Below are positions 25,185 through 33,205 of a DNA stretch of 64,000 nt, piece after piece; the first letter of the stretch is position 1; every line of letters begins with the position of its first letter. The notes under the pieces were generated by a model. It saw only the letters and a list, made by a program, of their open reading frames with translations. It searched no databases and was not told where the DNA came from. The translations under genes were made by a program, and so were the position numbers. The DNA is from Modestobacter italicus (GTDB lineage Bacteria; Actinomycetota; Actinomycetes; Mycobacteriales; Geodermatophilaceae), in contig NZ_JABGCJ010000005.1 of NCBI RefSeq assembly GCF_019799965.1, positions 62,001-126,000 on the forward strand, given 5' to 3'.

Positions 25185-25529
25185 ATGGGCGAGCGATCCC
25201 TGCGCGGGAGCCGACTGGGCAGCGTGAGCTACGAGACCGAGCGCAACACCGCGCCCATCGAGCGGCAGTACGCCGAGTACCGGTGCGCCCAGGGGCACCT
25301 CGTCACGGTGCCCTTCGCCGATGACGCGGAGCTCCCCGACACCTGGGAGTGCAAGTACGACGGTTCGGCCGCCAAGCTCGTCGGTGGCTCGGAGCCAGCT
25401 CCCAAGAAGGTGAAGCCCCCGCGCACGCACTGGGACATGCTCCTGGAGCGTCGTTCGGTCGACGACCTCGAGGAGGTCCTCGCCGAGCGCCTCGAGGTGC
25501 TCCGCGGTCGCCGCACCCGCGCCAGCTGA
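25185..25529 (+). CDS. rbpA: RNA polymerase-binding protein RbpA
   Basis: This is a 114-residue actinobacterial RbpA. The N-terminal tail (about 1-25) is followed by the core with Cys in YRCAQGHLVTVPF and WECKYDGSA (the zinc or structural Cys positions). The basic linker (KKVKPPRTHWDMLLERRS) contacts promoter DNA, and the C-terminal sigma-interaction helix is SVDDLEEVLAERLEVLR. It stabilises open complexes with the principal sigma factor. It is likely induced by the SigR-type promoter upstream and is ended by two hairpins. It neighbours ppm1/lnt as in mycobacteria. Confidence 0.96.
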   Translation: MGERSLRGSRLGSVSYETERNTAPIERQYAEYRCAQGHLVTVPFADDAELPDTWECKYDGSAAKLVGGSEPAPKKVKPPRTHWDMLLERRSVDDLEEVLAERLEVLRGRRTRAS

Positions 25530-25533
25530 CGTC

Positions 25534-25555
25534 CGGCCCTCCTGACGGAGGGCCG
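25534..25555 (+). terminator. Hairpin 1 after rbpA
   Basis: A 9-bp stem CGGCCCTCC/GGAGGGCCG with loop TGAC, 4 bp after the stop. Confidence 0.6.
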
Positions 25556-25569
25556 CACCTGCACCACAC

Positions 25570-25601
25570 AGAGCCCCAGCGGGACCACCCGCTGGGGCTC
25601 T
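25570..25601. terminator. Hairpin 2 between rbpA and fxsA (bidirectional)
   Basis: A perfect 14-bp stem (25570-25583 with 25588-25601) and loop ACCA between convergent genes. Confidence 0.75.
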
Positions 25602-25614
25602 CGTGCGTCCGGGG

Positions 25615-26214
25615 TCAGCGGCGGTCGTCCGGCGACACGTCCCCGTCGACGACCTGCCCGTCGATGACCTGCCCGTCGAACACCGGACCCCCGCCCATCC
25701 GGGACGCCGGACCGGCGCGGAACGGCTCGTCCGGCGCGCCGACCGGCTCGGTGCGCACCGAGCGCACCCGCACCGGGCCGCGCAGGTGGGCCGGCACCCG
25801 ACGGGCCACGAACCGGGCGATCACGGCCCGCGGCAGCGCGCGGGTGGCCGGGAGCAGGCACAACAGCCCCAGCAGGTCCCCGAGGAAGCCGGGCAGCACC
25901 ATCAGCAGGCCGCCGGCGGCGACCAGCCCCGCGTCACCCAGCGCCCGACCGGGAGCCCGGTGCTCCTGGGCCCGCAGCCGCAGCTCGCCCAGCGCCTTGG
26001 TGCCCTGGCGGGCCAGCAGCAGCCAGCCCAGCGCGCTGGTCACCAGTGTGGCGATGATCGTCCAGCCCAGTCCGATCTGGGCGGCCACCAGCACGTAGAC
26101 GGCGACCTCGGCCAGCGCGGCCAGCCCGATCGACGTGCGCAGCCCCTGCCCCCGTCGGCGCGCCGCGGGGTGGCCGATCGCCCGGTCGCCGATCGCCCTG
26201 TCACCCATCGCCAT
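25615..26214 (-). CDS. fxsA: FxsA family membrane protein
   Basis: This 199-residue membrane protein has an FxsA domain at about residues 25-150 with four hydrophobic segments and the typical GDAGLVAAGGLLMVLPGFLGD region. The N-terminus has a short internal repeat (GDRAI twice) and the C-terminal 45 residues are disordered with DGQVIDGQVVDGD. E. coli FxsA reduces phage T7 exclusion by F plasmids; the actinobacterial role is unknown. GGAGGAG precedes the ATG. It is last in an lnt-ppm1-fxsA series. Confidence 0.88.
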   Translation of the reverse strand: MAMGDRAIGDRAIGHPAARRRGQGLRTSIGLAALAEVAVYVLVAAQIGLGWTIIATLVTSALGWLLLARQGTKALGELRLRAQEHRAPGRALGDAGLVAAGGLLMVLPGFLGDLLGLLCLLPATRALPRAVIARFVARRVPAHLRGPVRVRSVRTEPVGAPDEPFRAGPASRMGGGPVFDGQVIDGQVVDGDVSPDDRR

Positions 26215-26251
26215 CTACGCTCCTCCTCCGCCCGTCGGTGGCGGGCCCTCC

Positions 26252-27058
26252 CTACCGGAGGACCGTCGATCGCCGCCCGTCACGGGCCCGTGCCGGCACG
26301 GGACGGCGGACCCGGCCCGGCAGCCGGTCGGCCAGCCGGTCCGCGATGCCCCACCAGGTCACCCGTGCCAGTGCCTCTCCAACGATCGAGCCGCTCATCT
26401 TGCTCCGGCCGGCTGTGCGTTCGCTGAAGGCGATCGGCACCTCGACCACCCGGGCGCCGCTGCGCACCGCCCGCCACGCCCAGTCGACCTGGAAGCAGTA
26501 GCCCTGGCTGGCCACCTCGTCGAAGGGCAGTGCGGCGACCAGCTCCATCCGGGCGGCCCGGAACCCGCCGGTGGCGTCGGCCAGTGGCAGTCGCAGCGCC
26601 CAGCGGGTGTACAGGTTGCCCAGCCGGGACAGCGCCAGCCGGTGGGGTGGCCAGTCGAGCACCGAGCCGCCGGGCACGTACCGCGAACCGAGCACCAGGT
26701 CGGCCTCGGCCAGCGCGGTCAGCATCGCGGGCAGCCGGTCCGGGGGATGCGACCCGTCGGCGTCCATCTCGACCACGACCCCGTAGCCGTGCTCCTGGGC
26801 CCACCGGAAGCCGGCCACGTACGCGGGGCCCAGCCCGGCCTTGGCCGCCCGGTGGAGCACGTGCACCCGTTCGTCGGCGGCGGCGCGGGCGTCGGCCAGC
26901 TCGCCGGTGCCGTCGGGTGAGCCGTCGTCCACCACCAGGGCGTGCGCGGTGGGCACCGCGGCGTGCAGCCGGTCCAGGACGGCGCCCAGGTTGTCGACCT
27001 CGTCGTAGGTGGGGATGACGACGAGCACCGGCCCGGGGACGGCCGGGCGCCCCGTCAC
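26252..27058 (-). CDS. ppm1: Polyprenol monophosphomannose synthase
   Basis: This is a 268-residue GT2 glycosyltransferase of the dolichol-phosphate-mannose-synthase type. PTYDEVDNLGAVLDRL is at about 19-34, DDGSPDGTGELAD near 49, the metal-binding DADGSHPPD near 103 and the acceptor region SRYVPGG with TGGFRAAR further on. There is no C-terminal membrane domain. It transfers mannose from GDP-mannose to polyprenyl phosphate for lipoglycans and protein mannosylation. The GTG overlaps the lnt stop. In mycobacteria both functions are joined in Ppm1 (Rv2051c). Confidence 0.93.
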   Translation of the reverse strand: MTGRPAVPGPVLVVIPTYDEVDNLGAVLDRLHAAVPTAHALVVDDGSPDGTGELADARAAADERVHVLHRAAKAGLGPAYVAGFRWAQEHGYGVVVEMDADGSHPPDRLPAMLTALAEADLVLGSRYVPGGSVLDWPPHRLALSRLGNLYTRWALRLPLADATGGFRAARMELVAALPFDEVASQGYCFQVDWAWRAVRSGARVVEVPIAFSERTAGRSKMSGSIVGEALARVTWWGIADRLADRLPGRVRRPVPARARDGRRSTVLR

Positions 27059-28650
27059 CGGGCGGCCAGCCGGCGCCGGACGGCGACCGCGAGGACGGCG
27101 CCCACGCCCAGGGCGGTGAGCAGCCACTCGGGCGCGGCGTCCAGCCGCTCGGCGACGGTGCGGGAGTCCCGCTGGGCGATCTCCTCGACGAAGGTGTCCG
27201 CGGTGAACAGCTCCGAGCGCTGGACCAGGGTGCCGTCCGGAGCCACCACGGCGCTGATGCCGCTGGTGGCCGCCACGACCACGGTGCGGCCGAACTCCAC
27301 CGCGCGCACTCGGCTCATCGCCAGCTGCTGCTCGGTCTCGTCGGTGTAGCCGAAGGTGGCGTTGTTGGTCTGGACGACGATCATCCCCGCGCCGCCGTCC
27401 ACGACGTCGGACACCAGCCCGTCGTAGGCGACCTCGAAGCAGATGACGTCGCCCACGTTGGCGCCGCCGATGGTCAGGTTGCCGTCCTGGGTGCCGTGCG
27501 CGAAGTCGGTGACCCGGTCGACCAGCGGGCTGAAGAAACGGAAGAACGGCCGCGCCGGCACGTACTCGGCCAGCGGCACCGGGTGCCGCTTGACGTAGGT
27601 CTCCCCCGGCCCGGTCACCGGGTCCCAGACGATCCCGGTGTTGGAGATCTGCTCCCCCGGCCCGTCGACGACCGCGCCGACCAGGATCGGGGCGCCGACG
27701 GCGGTGGCCGCGCGGCTGATCACCCGGGCGGCGTCGGCGTTGGTGTAGGGGTCGATGTCGGAGCTGTTCTCCGGCCAGATGACCAGGTCCGGCTGCGCGG
27801 CCTCACCCCGGGACACCGCCTCGGCGAGCTCCGTCGTCTGGGCGGCGTGGTTGTCCAGCACCGCTCGGCGCTGCGCGTTGAAGTCCAGCCCGGCCCGGGG
27901 CACGTTGCCCTGGATGACCGCCACGGTGCGAGTCGGGCCGCCCTCGGTCAGTGAAGAGCCGGCCAGTGGGAGGGCGGCCGCGGTGCCGAGCAGCGGGAGC
28001 GCCAGCGCCGCGACCACGGCGAGCGCGGCGGGCCGGCGACCGCGGTGACCATCGCGCCGGCTCCGGGCCAGGACGATCGCGGCGGCGGCCAGCAGCGTGC
28101 CGGTCAGCGCGACCGCGAAGCTCACCAGCGGCACCCCGCCGTAGGCGGCGAAGGCGGTGAACGGCCCCTCCGCCTGGCTGAACCCCAGCCGGCCCCAGGG
28201 GAAGCCGCCCAGCGGCCAGCGGCCACGCAGCGCCTCCTGGGCCACCCACAGGGCCGCCGTCCACACCGGCCAGCCCGGCAGCCGGGACACGGCGGCGGCA
28301 GCGCCGCCGAGCAGCGCGAGGTACAGCGCCTCGGTCACCGCCAGGGCAAGCCAGGGGAAGGCGCCGACGTAGATGCCGCTCCAGGACAGCAGGGGGACGA
28401 AGAAGACCAGGCCGAGCACCAGCCCCAGCCACAGCCCGCCGCGGACCCGCCGGCCGTGCACGGCCACGGTCAGCGCGGCCGGGCCCAGCACGGCCAGCGC
28501 CCAGACGTCGTGGCCGGGGAACGCCAGGAACATCGCCAGGCCGCCGGCCGCGGCCAGCGCGGTGCGCCAGGGCAGCCGGGGTCGTGGCCGTGCGGGCGGG
28601 GCGCTCGGGCGCTCCGCGTCGACCGTGCCGGTCGCCACCACTGCCGGCAC
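27055..28650 (-). CDS. lnt: Apolipoprotein N-acyltransferase
   Basis: This is a 531-residue Lnt: about eight membrane helices (27-225), then an extracytoplasmic nitrilase domain with the catalytic triad Glu294 (IWPENS), Lys354 (YVKRHPVPLAEY) and Cys404 (DVICFEVAYD). A last helix lies near 505-525. It N-acylates the lipid-modified Cys of lipoproteins such as the two in this window. GGAGGTGGGGC precedes the GTG. It is coupled to ppm1. Confidence 0.95.
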   Translation of the reverse strand: MPAVVATGTVDAERPSAPPARPRPRLPWRTALAAAGGLAMFLAFPGHDVWALAVLGPAALTVAVHGRRVRGGLWLGLVLGLVFFVPLLSWSGIYVGAFPWLALAVTEALYLALLGGAAAAVSRLPGWPVWTAALWVAQEALRGRWPLGGFPWGRLGFSQAEGPFTAFAAYGGVPLVSFAVALTGTLLAAAAIVLARSRRDGHRGRRPAALAVVAALALPLLGTAAALPLAGSSLTEGGPTRTVAVIQGNVPRAGLDFNAQRRAVLDNHAAQTTELAEAVSRGEAAQPDLVIWPENSSDIDPYTNADAARVISRAATAVGAPILVGAVVDGPGEQISNTGIVWDPVTGPGETYVKRHPVPLAEYVPARPFFRFFSPLVDRVTDFAHGTQDGNLTIGGANVGDVICFEVAYDGLVSDVVDGGAGMIVVQTNNATFGYTDETEQQLAMSRVRAVEFGRTVVVAATSGISAVVAPDGTLVQRSELFTADTFVEEIAQRDSRTVAERLDAAPEWLLTALGVGAVLAVAVRRRLAAR

Positions 28651-28795
28651 GCCCCACCTCCGCCTCGTCCCGGGTCAGCCCCGGTCGTCGGGTGCGACGC
28701 GCGGCGCCGACCCGGTCGCGCACCCGTCGTCGCGACCGCCGTCCAGCATCCCACCCCGGCCGAGTGACCCGGTGGACGCCAGCCGGTGCCGAGCC

Positions 28796-28828
28796 CGGCC
28801 GGGACGTCGACGTGTCGACTCCCGGCCG
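28796..28828 (-). terminator. Hairpin after the kam operon
   Basis: CGGCCGGGA and TCCCGGCCG flank a GTCGAC/GTCGAC inner stem (one bulged base) just past the kal stop. Confidence 0.55.
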
Positions 28829-28833
28829 CCCGG

Positions 28834-29229
28834 TCAGTCCTGGTCGGCCGGGACCACGAGCGTGGCCACCGCCTCGACCACCCGGACCGGCGGGTCGAGC
28901 ACCCGTGCCGCCGACGCGCCCCGGGCGGGTTCGGCGCGGGCCACCACCTCGGCCCAGCAGCGCAGCTCCCGGCTGCGGCGGCCCACCCGGACCACCTCGC
29001 AGGAGGCCTCCAGCACGTCGCCGGCCTGGACGGGGGCCAGGAACCGGACCTCCGAGTAGCCGGCCAGCAGCCCCTCGTCGCCGTCGGTGCGGATGGCCAC
29101 CTCGGTGGCGACGTCGCCGAACAGGCCGAGGGTGTACGCGCCGTCGACCAGGTCGCCGCCGTAGTGGGCGTGCGCGTAGGGCACGTAGCGGCGGTGGGTG
29201 ACGGTCAGTCCGACCCGGGCGTCGGTCAT
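28834..29229 (-). CDS. kal: 3-aminobutyryl-CoA ammonia-lyase (Kal)
   Basis: This 131-residue single hotdog-fold protein carries the conserved region HYGGDLVDGAYTLGLFGDVA (about 22-41) and RFLAPVQAGDVLEA (about 62-75). They match the lysine-fermentation ammonia-lyase that converts 3-aminobutyryl-CoA to crotonyl-CoA. Context is decisive: it overlaps kamE by 4 bp (ATGA) at the end of a kdd-kamDE operon. Alone it could only be called a hotdog thioesterase-like protein. Confidence 0.85.
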   Translation of the reverse strand: MTDARVGLTVTHRRYVPYAHAHYGGDLVDGAYTLGLFGDVATEVAIRTDGDEGLLAGYSEVRFLAPVQAGDVLEASCEVVRVGRRSRELRCWAEVVARAEPARGASAARVLDPPVRVVEAVATLVVPADQD

Positions 29230-30002
29230 GCGGTTGCCTCCTCGGGGACGAGTGCGTGCACCAGGTAGCTGGCGACCTCGCCGGGCGTCGTCCCCCGGCC
29301 GAAGACCTTGTCCACGCCCAGCTCGGCGGCCATCGCGGGGTCGAAGCGGGGCCCGCCGACCACCAGCAGCGGCCGGGACTCCCCCATCGCCTCGCGGAAC
29401 GCCCCGGCCAGCTCGCGGGTGTTGCGCAGGTGGGCGTCCTTCTGGGTGACCACCTGGGAGACCAGGACGGCGTCGGCCTTCCGGGCGCGGGCGGCGTGCA
29501 CCAGCTCGGGCACGCTGACCTGGGCGCCGAGGTTGGCGACCTGCAGCTCCCGGTAGTACTCCAGGCCCTTCTCCCCCGCGAAGCCCTTGAGGTTGAGGAT
29601 CGCGTCGATGCCCACGGTGTGCGCGTCGGTGCCGATGCAGGCCCCCAGGACGACGAGACTGCGCCGCAGCCGGGTCTTCACCGCCGCGTTGACCTCGCCG
29701 GGCGACAGCAGCGGGTAGGCCCGCTCCTCGACCTGGACGGCGTCCAGGTCGACCAGGTGCCGCACGCTGCCGTAGACGATGAAGAAGGTGAACCCCTCCC
29801 CGATGGGCGTGCTGTGCACGACCATGGCCGGCTCGATGCCCATCTTCTGCGCCAGCTGCAGCGCTGCGCCCTCGGCCTTGGGCCCGGGCGGCACGGGGAG
29901 CGTGAACGACGTCTGCACCATCCCGTCACCGGTGGTGTCCCCGTAGGGCCGCACGACACTCCCGGCGCGGCCATGTTGGCCAACATGGCCGGTCTCAGGC
30001 AC
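29226..30002 (-). CDS. kamE: Lysine 5,6-aminomutase beta subunit
   Basis: The protein has 258 residues. The N-terminal dimerisation domain includes VRPYGDTTGDGMVQTSFTLP (17-36). The cobalamin domain has the base-off motif DAHTVG with His128 as the likely cobalt ligand, and the PLP Schiff-base Lys139 lies in LNLKGFAGEKG. With KamD it moves the 6-amino group of beta-lysine to C5 using adenosylcobalamin and PLP. Start choice: the conserved RPYGDT segment lies upstream of the internal Met28, so the GTG at 30002 (SD GGGAGG, overlapping the kamD stop) or the GTG at 29954 must be used. A perfect 24-bp palindrome sits between these two starts. Confidence 0.93.
   Translation of the reverse strand: MPETGHVGQHGRAGSVVRPYGDTTGDGMVQTSFTLPVPPGPKAEGAALQLAQKMGIEPAMVVHSTPIGEGFTFFIVYGSVRHLVDLDAVQVEERAYPLLSPGEVNAAVKTRLRRSLVVLGACIGTDAHTVGIDAILNLKGFAGEKGLEYYRELQVANLGAQVSVPELVHAARARKADAVLVSQVVTQKDAHLRNTRELAGAFREAMGESRPLLVVGGPRFDPAMAAELGVDKVFGRGTTPGEVASYLVHALVPEEATA
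29968..29991. repeat. Perfect 24-bp palindrome in the 5' end of kamE
   Basis: Half-site CGGCCATGTTGG is followed by its exact reverse complement. Variants with the same CCATGT...AACATGG arms occur at 48549 and 48595. Here it is read as TGHVGQHGR in the KamE N-terminus if the first GTG is used. Confidence 0.85.
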
Positions 30003-31572
30003 GGGCCACCTCCCGGGTGAGCAGCTCGGTGGCCGGGTCGTAGTGGTCGGCGGCCTTGGCGACGACGCCGTCGAGGCCCTTGCCGCCGTCCGGGGAGCGC
30101 TTGGTGATGCCGAAGGTGCCGTCGGCGATCGCCTGGATCAGCCCCTGTGGGTGCGCGGCGATCCGTTCCAGCAGGTCGACGGCCTCGGTGAGCACGGTGT
30201 GGGCGCGGCGGTCGATGAACCCGCCCGGCTGCGGGGCGAAGTCCTCGTGCAGGTTGCCCGCGGCCTCCAGCACGTACCGGACGTTGCGCAGCGCCAGGTC
30301 GCGGTCGCTCAGCCACGGGGTGACCACGGCCTCGGTCATCATCCCGACCAGCAGGATGCCCTGGCCGGTGAGCGCTCCGGCCAGGTTGAAGAAGCCGTCG
30401 AGCAGGTAGCCGCGGAAGACGTCGCCGGTCATGTGCTTGGTCGGCGGCATCCACTTCAGCGGCGCGTCCGGGAACAGGCCGCGGGCCAGCAGCGCGTGCG
30501 CCAGCTCGAGCCGGAACGACTCGGGCACCGCCGGGTCGATCTCGAAGGCGTGCCCCAGGCCCAGCTGCCAGTCCGCCAGCCCCGCCTCGTGCGCCAGGTG
30601 CTCGTTGAGCAGCTGGCTGACCGTGACGGTGTGCGCCTCGTCGACGGCGTCGGCGGTGGTGAGGTAGTTGTCCTCGCCGGTGTTGATGATGATCCCGGCC
30701 CGGGCGTGCACCATCCGGCTGAACCGCTGGTCGACGAAGGTGCGACGCGGGTTGATGTCGCGGAAGAGGATCCCGTACATCGCGTCGTTGAGCATCATGT
30801 CCAGCCGTTCCAGCCCGGCCAGGACGGCGATCTCGGGCATGCACAGCCCGGACGCGTAGTTGGTCAACCGCACGTACCGGCCCAGCTCTGCGCTGACGTC
30901 GTCCAGTGCGGCGCGCATCAGCCGGAAGTTCTCCTGGGTGGCGTACGTGCCGGCGTAGCCGGTGCGGGTGGCGCCCTCGGGCACGTAGTCCAGCAGCGAC
31001 TGCCCGGTGGACCGGATGACCGCGATGACGTCGGCCCCGGCCCGGGCTGCGGCCTGAGCCTGCGGGATGTCCTCGTGGATGTCGCCGGTGGCCACGATCA
31101 GGTAGATCCACGGACGGCGGGGCGGGTCGCCGTGGGTGGCCACCAGTTCCGCCCGGCGGGCCCGGTTCGCGTCGATCCGGGCGATCCCGGCGCCGACCGC
31201 GGCGAGGGCGGCCTCCCGGGCCCGCTCGGCGGCGGCCCCCTCGGGCACGGTGAACCGCGCGGTGCCGGCGCCCACCTGCTCGGCCAGGCCCTGCAGCGTG
31301 CCGCCGCCGGCGAGGGCGTGCCAGACCGGCAGGGCGACCCCGTGCTCCAGCCCGACCTGGTCGCGGACGGCGTCGACGACCCGGTTGACCCAGGGCACCT
31401 CGCCCTCGCCGTCCAGGGGGTCGGTGCCGGTGAGGCCGGCCAGCCGCAGCTGGGCGCGTTCCACCGAGACCGTCGTGTACGTCGACGCCAGGTCGACCAC
31501 CGGCGCGGCGGCCCGCGCGGCCAGCTCCCGCGCCCGCGCCACCAGCACCGGGTCCAGCGCGAGCCGGCTCAT
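29995..31572 (-). CDS. kamD: Lysine 5,6-aminomutase alpha subunit
   Basis: This 525-residue TIM-barrel subunit of the D-ornithine/lysine 5,6-aminomutase family has the typical PLDGEGEVPWVNRVVD near 52 and DIHEDIPQAQAAARAGADVI near 177. RTGYAGTYATQENFRLM, the conserved NYASGLCMPEIAVLAGLERL and KWMPPTKHMTGDVFRG lie further on. The barrel houses adenosylcobalamin's adenosyl group and substrate. The ATG at 31572 follows GGGGGACG. A GTG 15 bp upstream is less likely. It overlaps kamE by 8 bp and is separated from the amidohydrolase by the hairpin array. Confidence 0.95.
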   Translation of the reverse strand: MSRLALDPVLVARARELAARAAAPVVDLASTYTTVSVERAQLRLAGLTGTDPLDGEGEVPWVNRVVDAVRDQVGLEHGVALPVWHALAGGGTLQGLAEQVGAGTARFTVPEGAAAERAREAALAAVGAGIARIDANRARRAELVATHGDPPRRPWIYLIVATGDIHEDIPQAQAAARAGADVIAVIRSTGQSLLDYVPEGATRTGYAGTYATQENFRLMRAALDDVSAELGRYVRLTNYASGLCMPEIAVLAGLERLDMMLNDAMYGILFRDINPRRTFVDQRFSRMVHARAGIIINTGEDNYLTTADAVDEAHTVTVSQLLNEHLAHEAGLADWQLGLGHAFEIDPAVPESFRLELAHALLARGLFPDAPLKWMPPTKHMTGDVFRGYLLDGFFNLAGALTGQGILLVGMMTEAVVTPWLSDRDLALRNVRYVLEAAGNLHEDFAPQPGGFIDRRAHTVLTEAVDLLERIAAHPQGLIQAIADGTFGITKRSPDGGKGLDGVVAKAADHYDPATELLTREVARA

Positions 31573-31589
31573 CGCCGTCCCCCACACGC

Positions 31590-31685
31590 GCTTGATCGCG
31601 CGAAAGCGCGCGGGCTTGGTCGCGCGAAAGCGCGCGGGCTTGATCGCGCGAAAGCGCGCGGGCTTGATCGCGCGAAAGCGCGGTG
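31590..31685. repeat. Four 24-bp tandem units, each with a GAAA-loop hairpin
   Basis: Units at 31590, 31614, 31638 and 31662 have the form GCTTGATCGCGCGAAAGCGC plus GCGG. Unit 2 has one A-to-G change and unit 4 diverges at its last bases. Each contains CGCGC-GAAA-GCGCG on the plus strand (TTTC loop on the transcribed minus strand). The array fills most of the 115-bp gap between the amidohydrolase stop and the kamD start. There are no spacers, so it is not CRISPR. Confidence 0.92.
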
Positions 31686-31687
31686 GG

Positions 31688-33205
31688 TCATCGGGGGGCT
31701 CCGATCGGTTCGCCGGCCACCAGAAGATGTCGGCAGGCGGGGCGGGCGCGGGCGGTCAGGACGGCGGAGAGCGTCAGCTCGGTGGCCCACAGGGCGAGGT
31801 CCGCCGGGGCGCCCACCGCCAGCGGGCCTTCCGCGTGCTCGGCCCGCGCGGCCACCCAGCCGCCGTGCGTCGCGGCGTCGAAGGCGTCGAAGGGGCGCAT
31901 CCCCGATCCGGGCGTGGTGTGGTCGATCGCGGCGAACACCCCGCCCCACGGGTCCAGCGTCGTGACCGGGGCGTCGCTGCCGAGCGCCACCGTCACCCCG
32001 GCGTCCACGAAGTCGGCCAGCGGGTTGCAGTCGGCGGCCCGCTCGACGCCCAGCCGCTCGGCGTACATGCCGGTGGGCCCGCCCCAGGCAGCGTCGAACG
32101 CCGGCTGCACGCTGGCCACCATCCCCCAGGCGCGCAGCTGGTCGATCGCGTCGGGGCTGACCATCTCCACGTGCTCCAGCCGGTGCCGGCAGGCCCGGAC
32201 CGCGTCCCGGCCGAGCTCCGCGACGACGGTGCCGACCGCGGTGAGCACCTGGTCGACGGCGGCGTCCCCGATGCAGTGGAAGCCCGCCTGCACGCCGGCG
32301 ACGGTGCAGGCGCGGACGTGCTCGACCAGGACGGCGGTGTCGAAGCGCAGCGCGCCGGTGGTCTCCGGCCGGTCGGCGTAGGGGGTCGACAGCGCGGCGG
32401 TGTGCGAGCCGAACGCACCGTCGCAGAACAGGTCGCCGCCGGCGCCGGCCAGGCCCAGCTCCCGGACGACGTCCAGGCCGCCGCGGTCGGACAGCTCGCC
32501 CCACCACCCCAGCACCCGTGGGCCGGGAGCGTCCGCGGCCAGCGCCAGCAGTGCGGCGAGGTCCTCGGCGCTGGAGACCTCCGGGCCGGCCATCTCGTGC
32601 ACGGTGCCGATGCCCAGCGCGACCGCGGCGTCCAGGGCGGCCCGTTGTGCGGTGCGGCGCTGGTCGGGTGGCACCGACCCGTAGGCGGCCCGCCGGGCGG
32701 CGGAGTGGGCGTCGAGCCGGAGCCGGCCGTCGGGGCTGTACCCGGGCAGCTCGGTGATCCCGGGGACCCGGTCCAGCAGCGCCGTGGAGACGGTGGCCGA
32801 GTGCACGTCGACCCGGGCCAGGTAGGCCGGCCGCTCCCCCACCACGGCGTCCAGGTCGTGCCGGGTCAGGCCGCGGCCCTCGGGCCAGTCGGTCTCGTCC
32901 CAGCCGGTGCCCAGCACCGTGCCGGTGGGTGCGGCGGCGGCCTGCTCGGCGAGCCGGACGACGGCGGCGCGGAGGCTGTCGGCGCCGTGCAGGTCCAGCC
33001 CGGTGAGCGCCAGCCCGGTGGCGGTGGCGTGCACGTGGGCATCGACGAACGCCGGGGTCAGCAGCGCTCCCCCACCGTCCAGCACCCGGCCGGACGACGG
33101 CGCGTCGGCGGCCGCCCCCAGCCAGGCGATCCGTCCGGCCACGACGTGCACCGCCTGCCCGGGCCGGTCGCCGACCGTCACGTCCCGCACGAGCAGCTCG
33201 CTCAT
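31688..33205 (-). CDS. YtcJ-like metal-dependent amidohydrolase
   Basis: This 505-residue amidohydrolase has the metal motif FVDAHVHAT near residue 54. A long barrel carries GWDETDWPEGRGL (the WDE motif of YtcJ proteins), HEMAGPE near 204, FHCIGDAAVDQV near 306, RLEHVEM near 331 and the final metal Asp in ALGSDAPV near 417. YtcJ relatives hydrolyse formamides and other amides; no substrate is evident. It overlaps kdd (ATGA) and precedes kamD, so it is inside the lysine operon. It may release lysine or an intermediate from an amide. Confidence 0.88.
   Translation of the reverse strand: MSELLVRDVTVGDRPGQAVHVVAGRIAWLGAAADAPSSGRVLDGGGALLTPAFVDAHVHATATGLALTGLDLHGADSLRAAVVRLAEQAAAAPTGTVLGTGWDETDWPEGRGLTRHDLDAVVGERPAYLARVDVHSATVSTALLDRVPGITELPGYSPDGRLRLDAHSAARRAAYGSVPPDQRRTAQRAALDAAVALGIGTVHEMAGPEVSSAEDLAALLALAADAPGPRVLGWWGELSDRGGLDVVRELGLAGAGGDLFCDGAFGSHTAALSTPYADRPETTGALRFDTAVLVEHVRACTVAGVQAGFHCIGDAAVDQVLTAVGTVVAELGRDAVRACRHRLEHVEMVSPDAIDQLRAWGMVASVQPAFDAAWGGPTGMYAERLGVERAADCNPLADFVDAGVTVALGSDAPVTTLDPWGGVFAAIDHTTPGSGMRPFDAFDAATHGGWVAARAEHAEGPLAVGAPADLALWATELTLSAVLTARARPACRHLLVAGEPIGAPR

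Noticed and set aside
31590-31685. 24-bp repeats as a CRISPR array or transposon end
   Set aside because: No spacers, no cas genes and no transposase; the units are directly adjacent.
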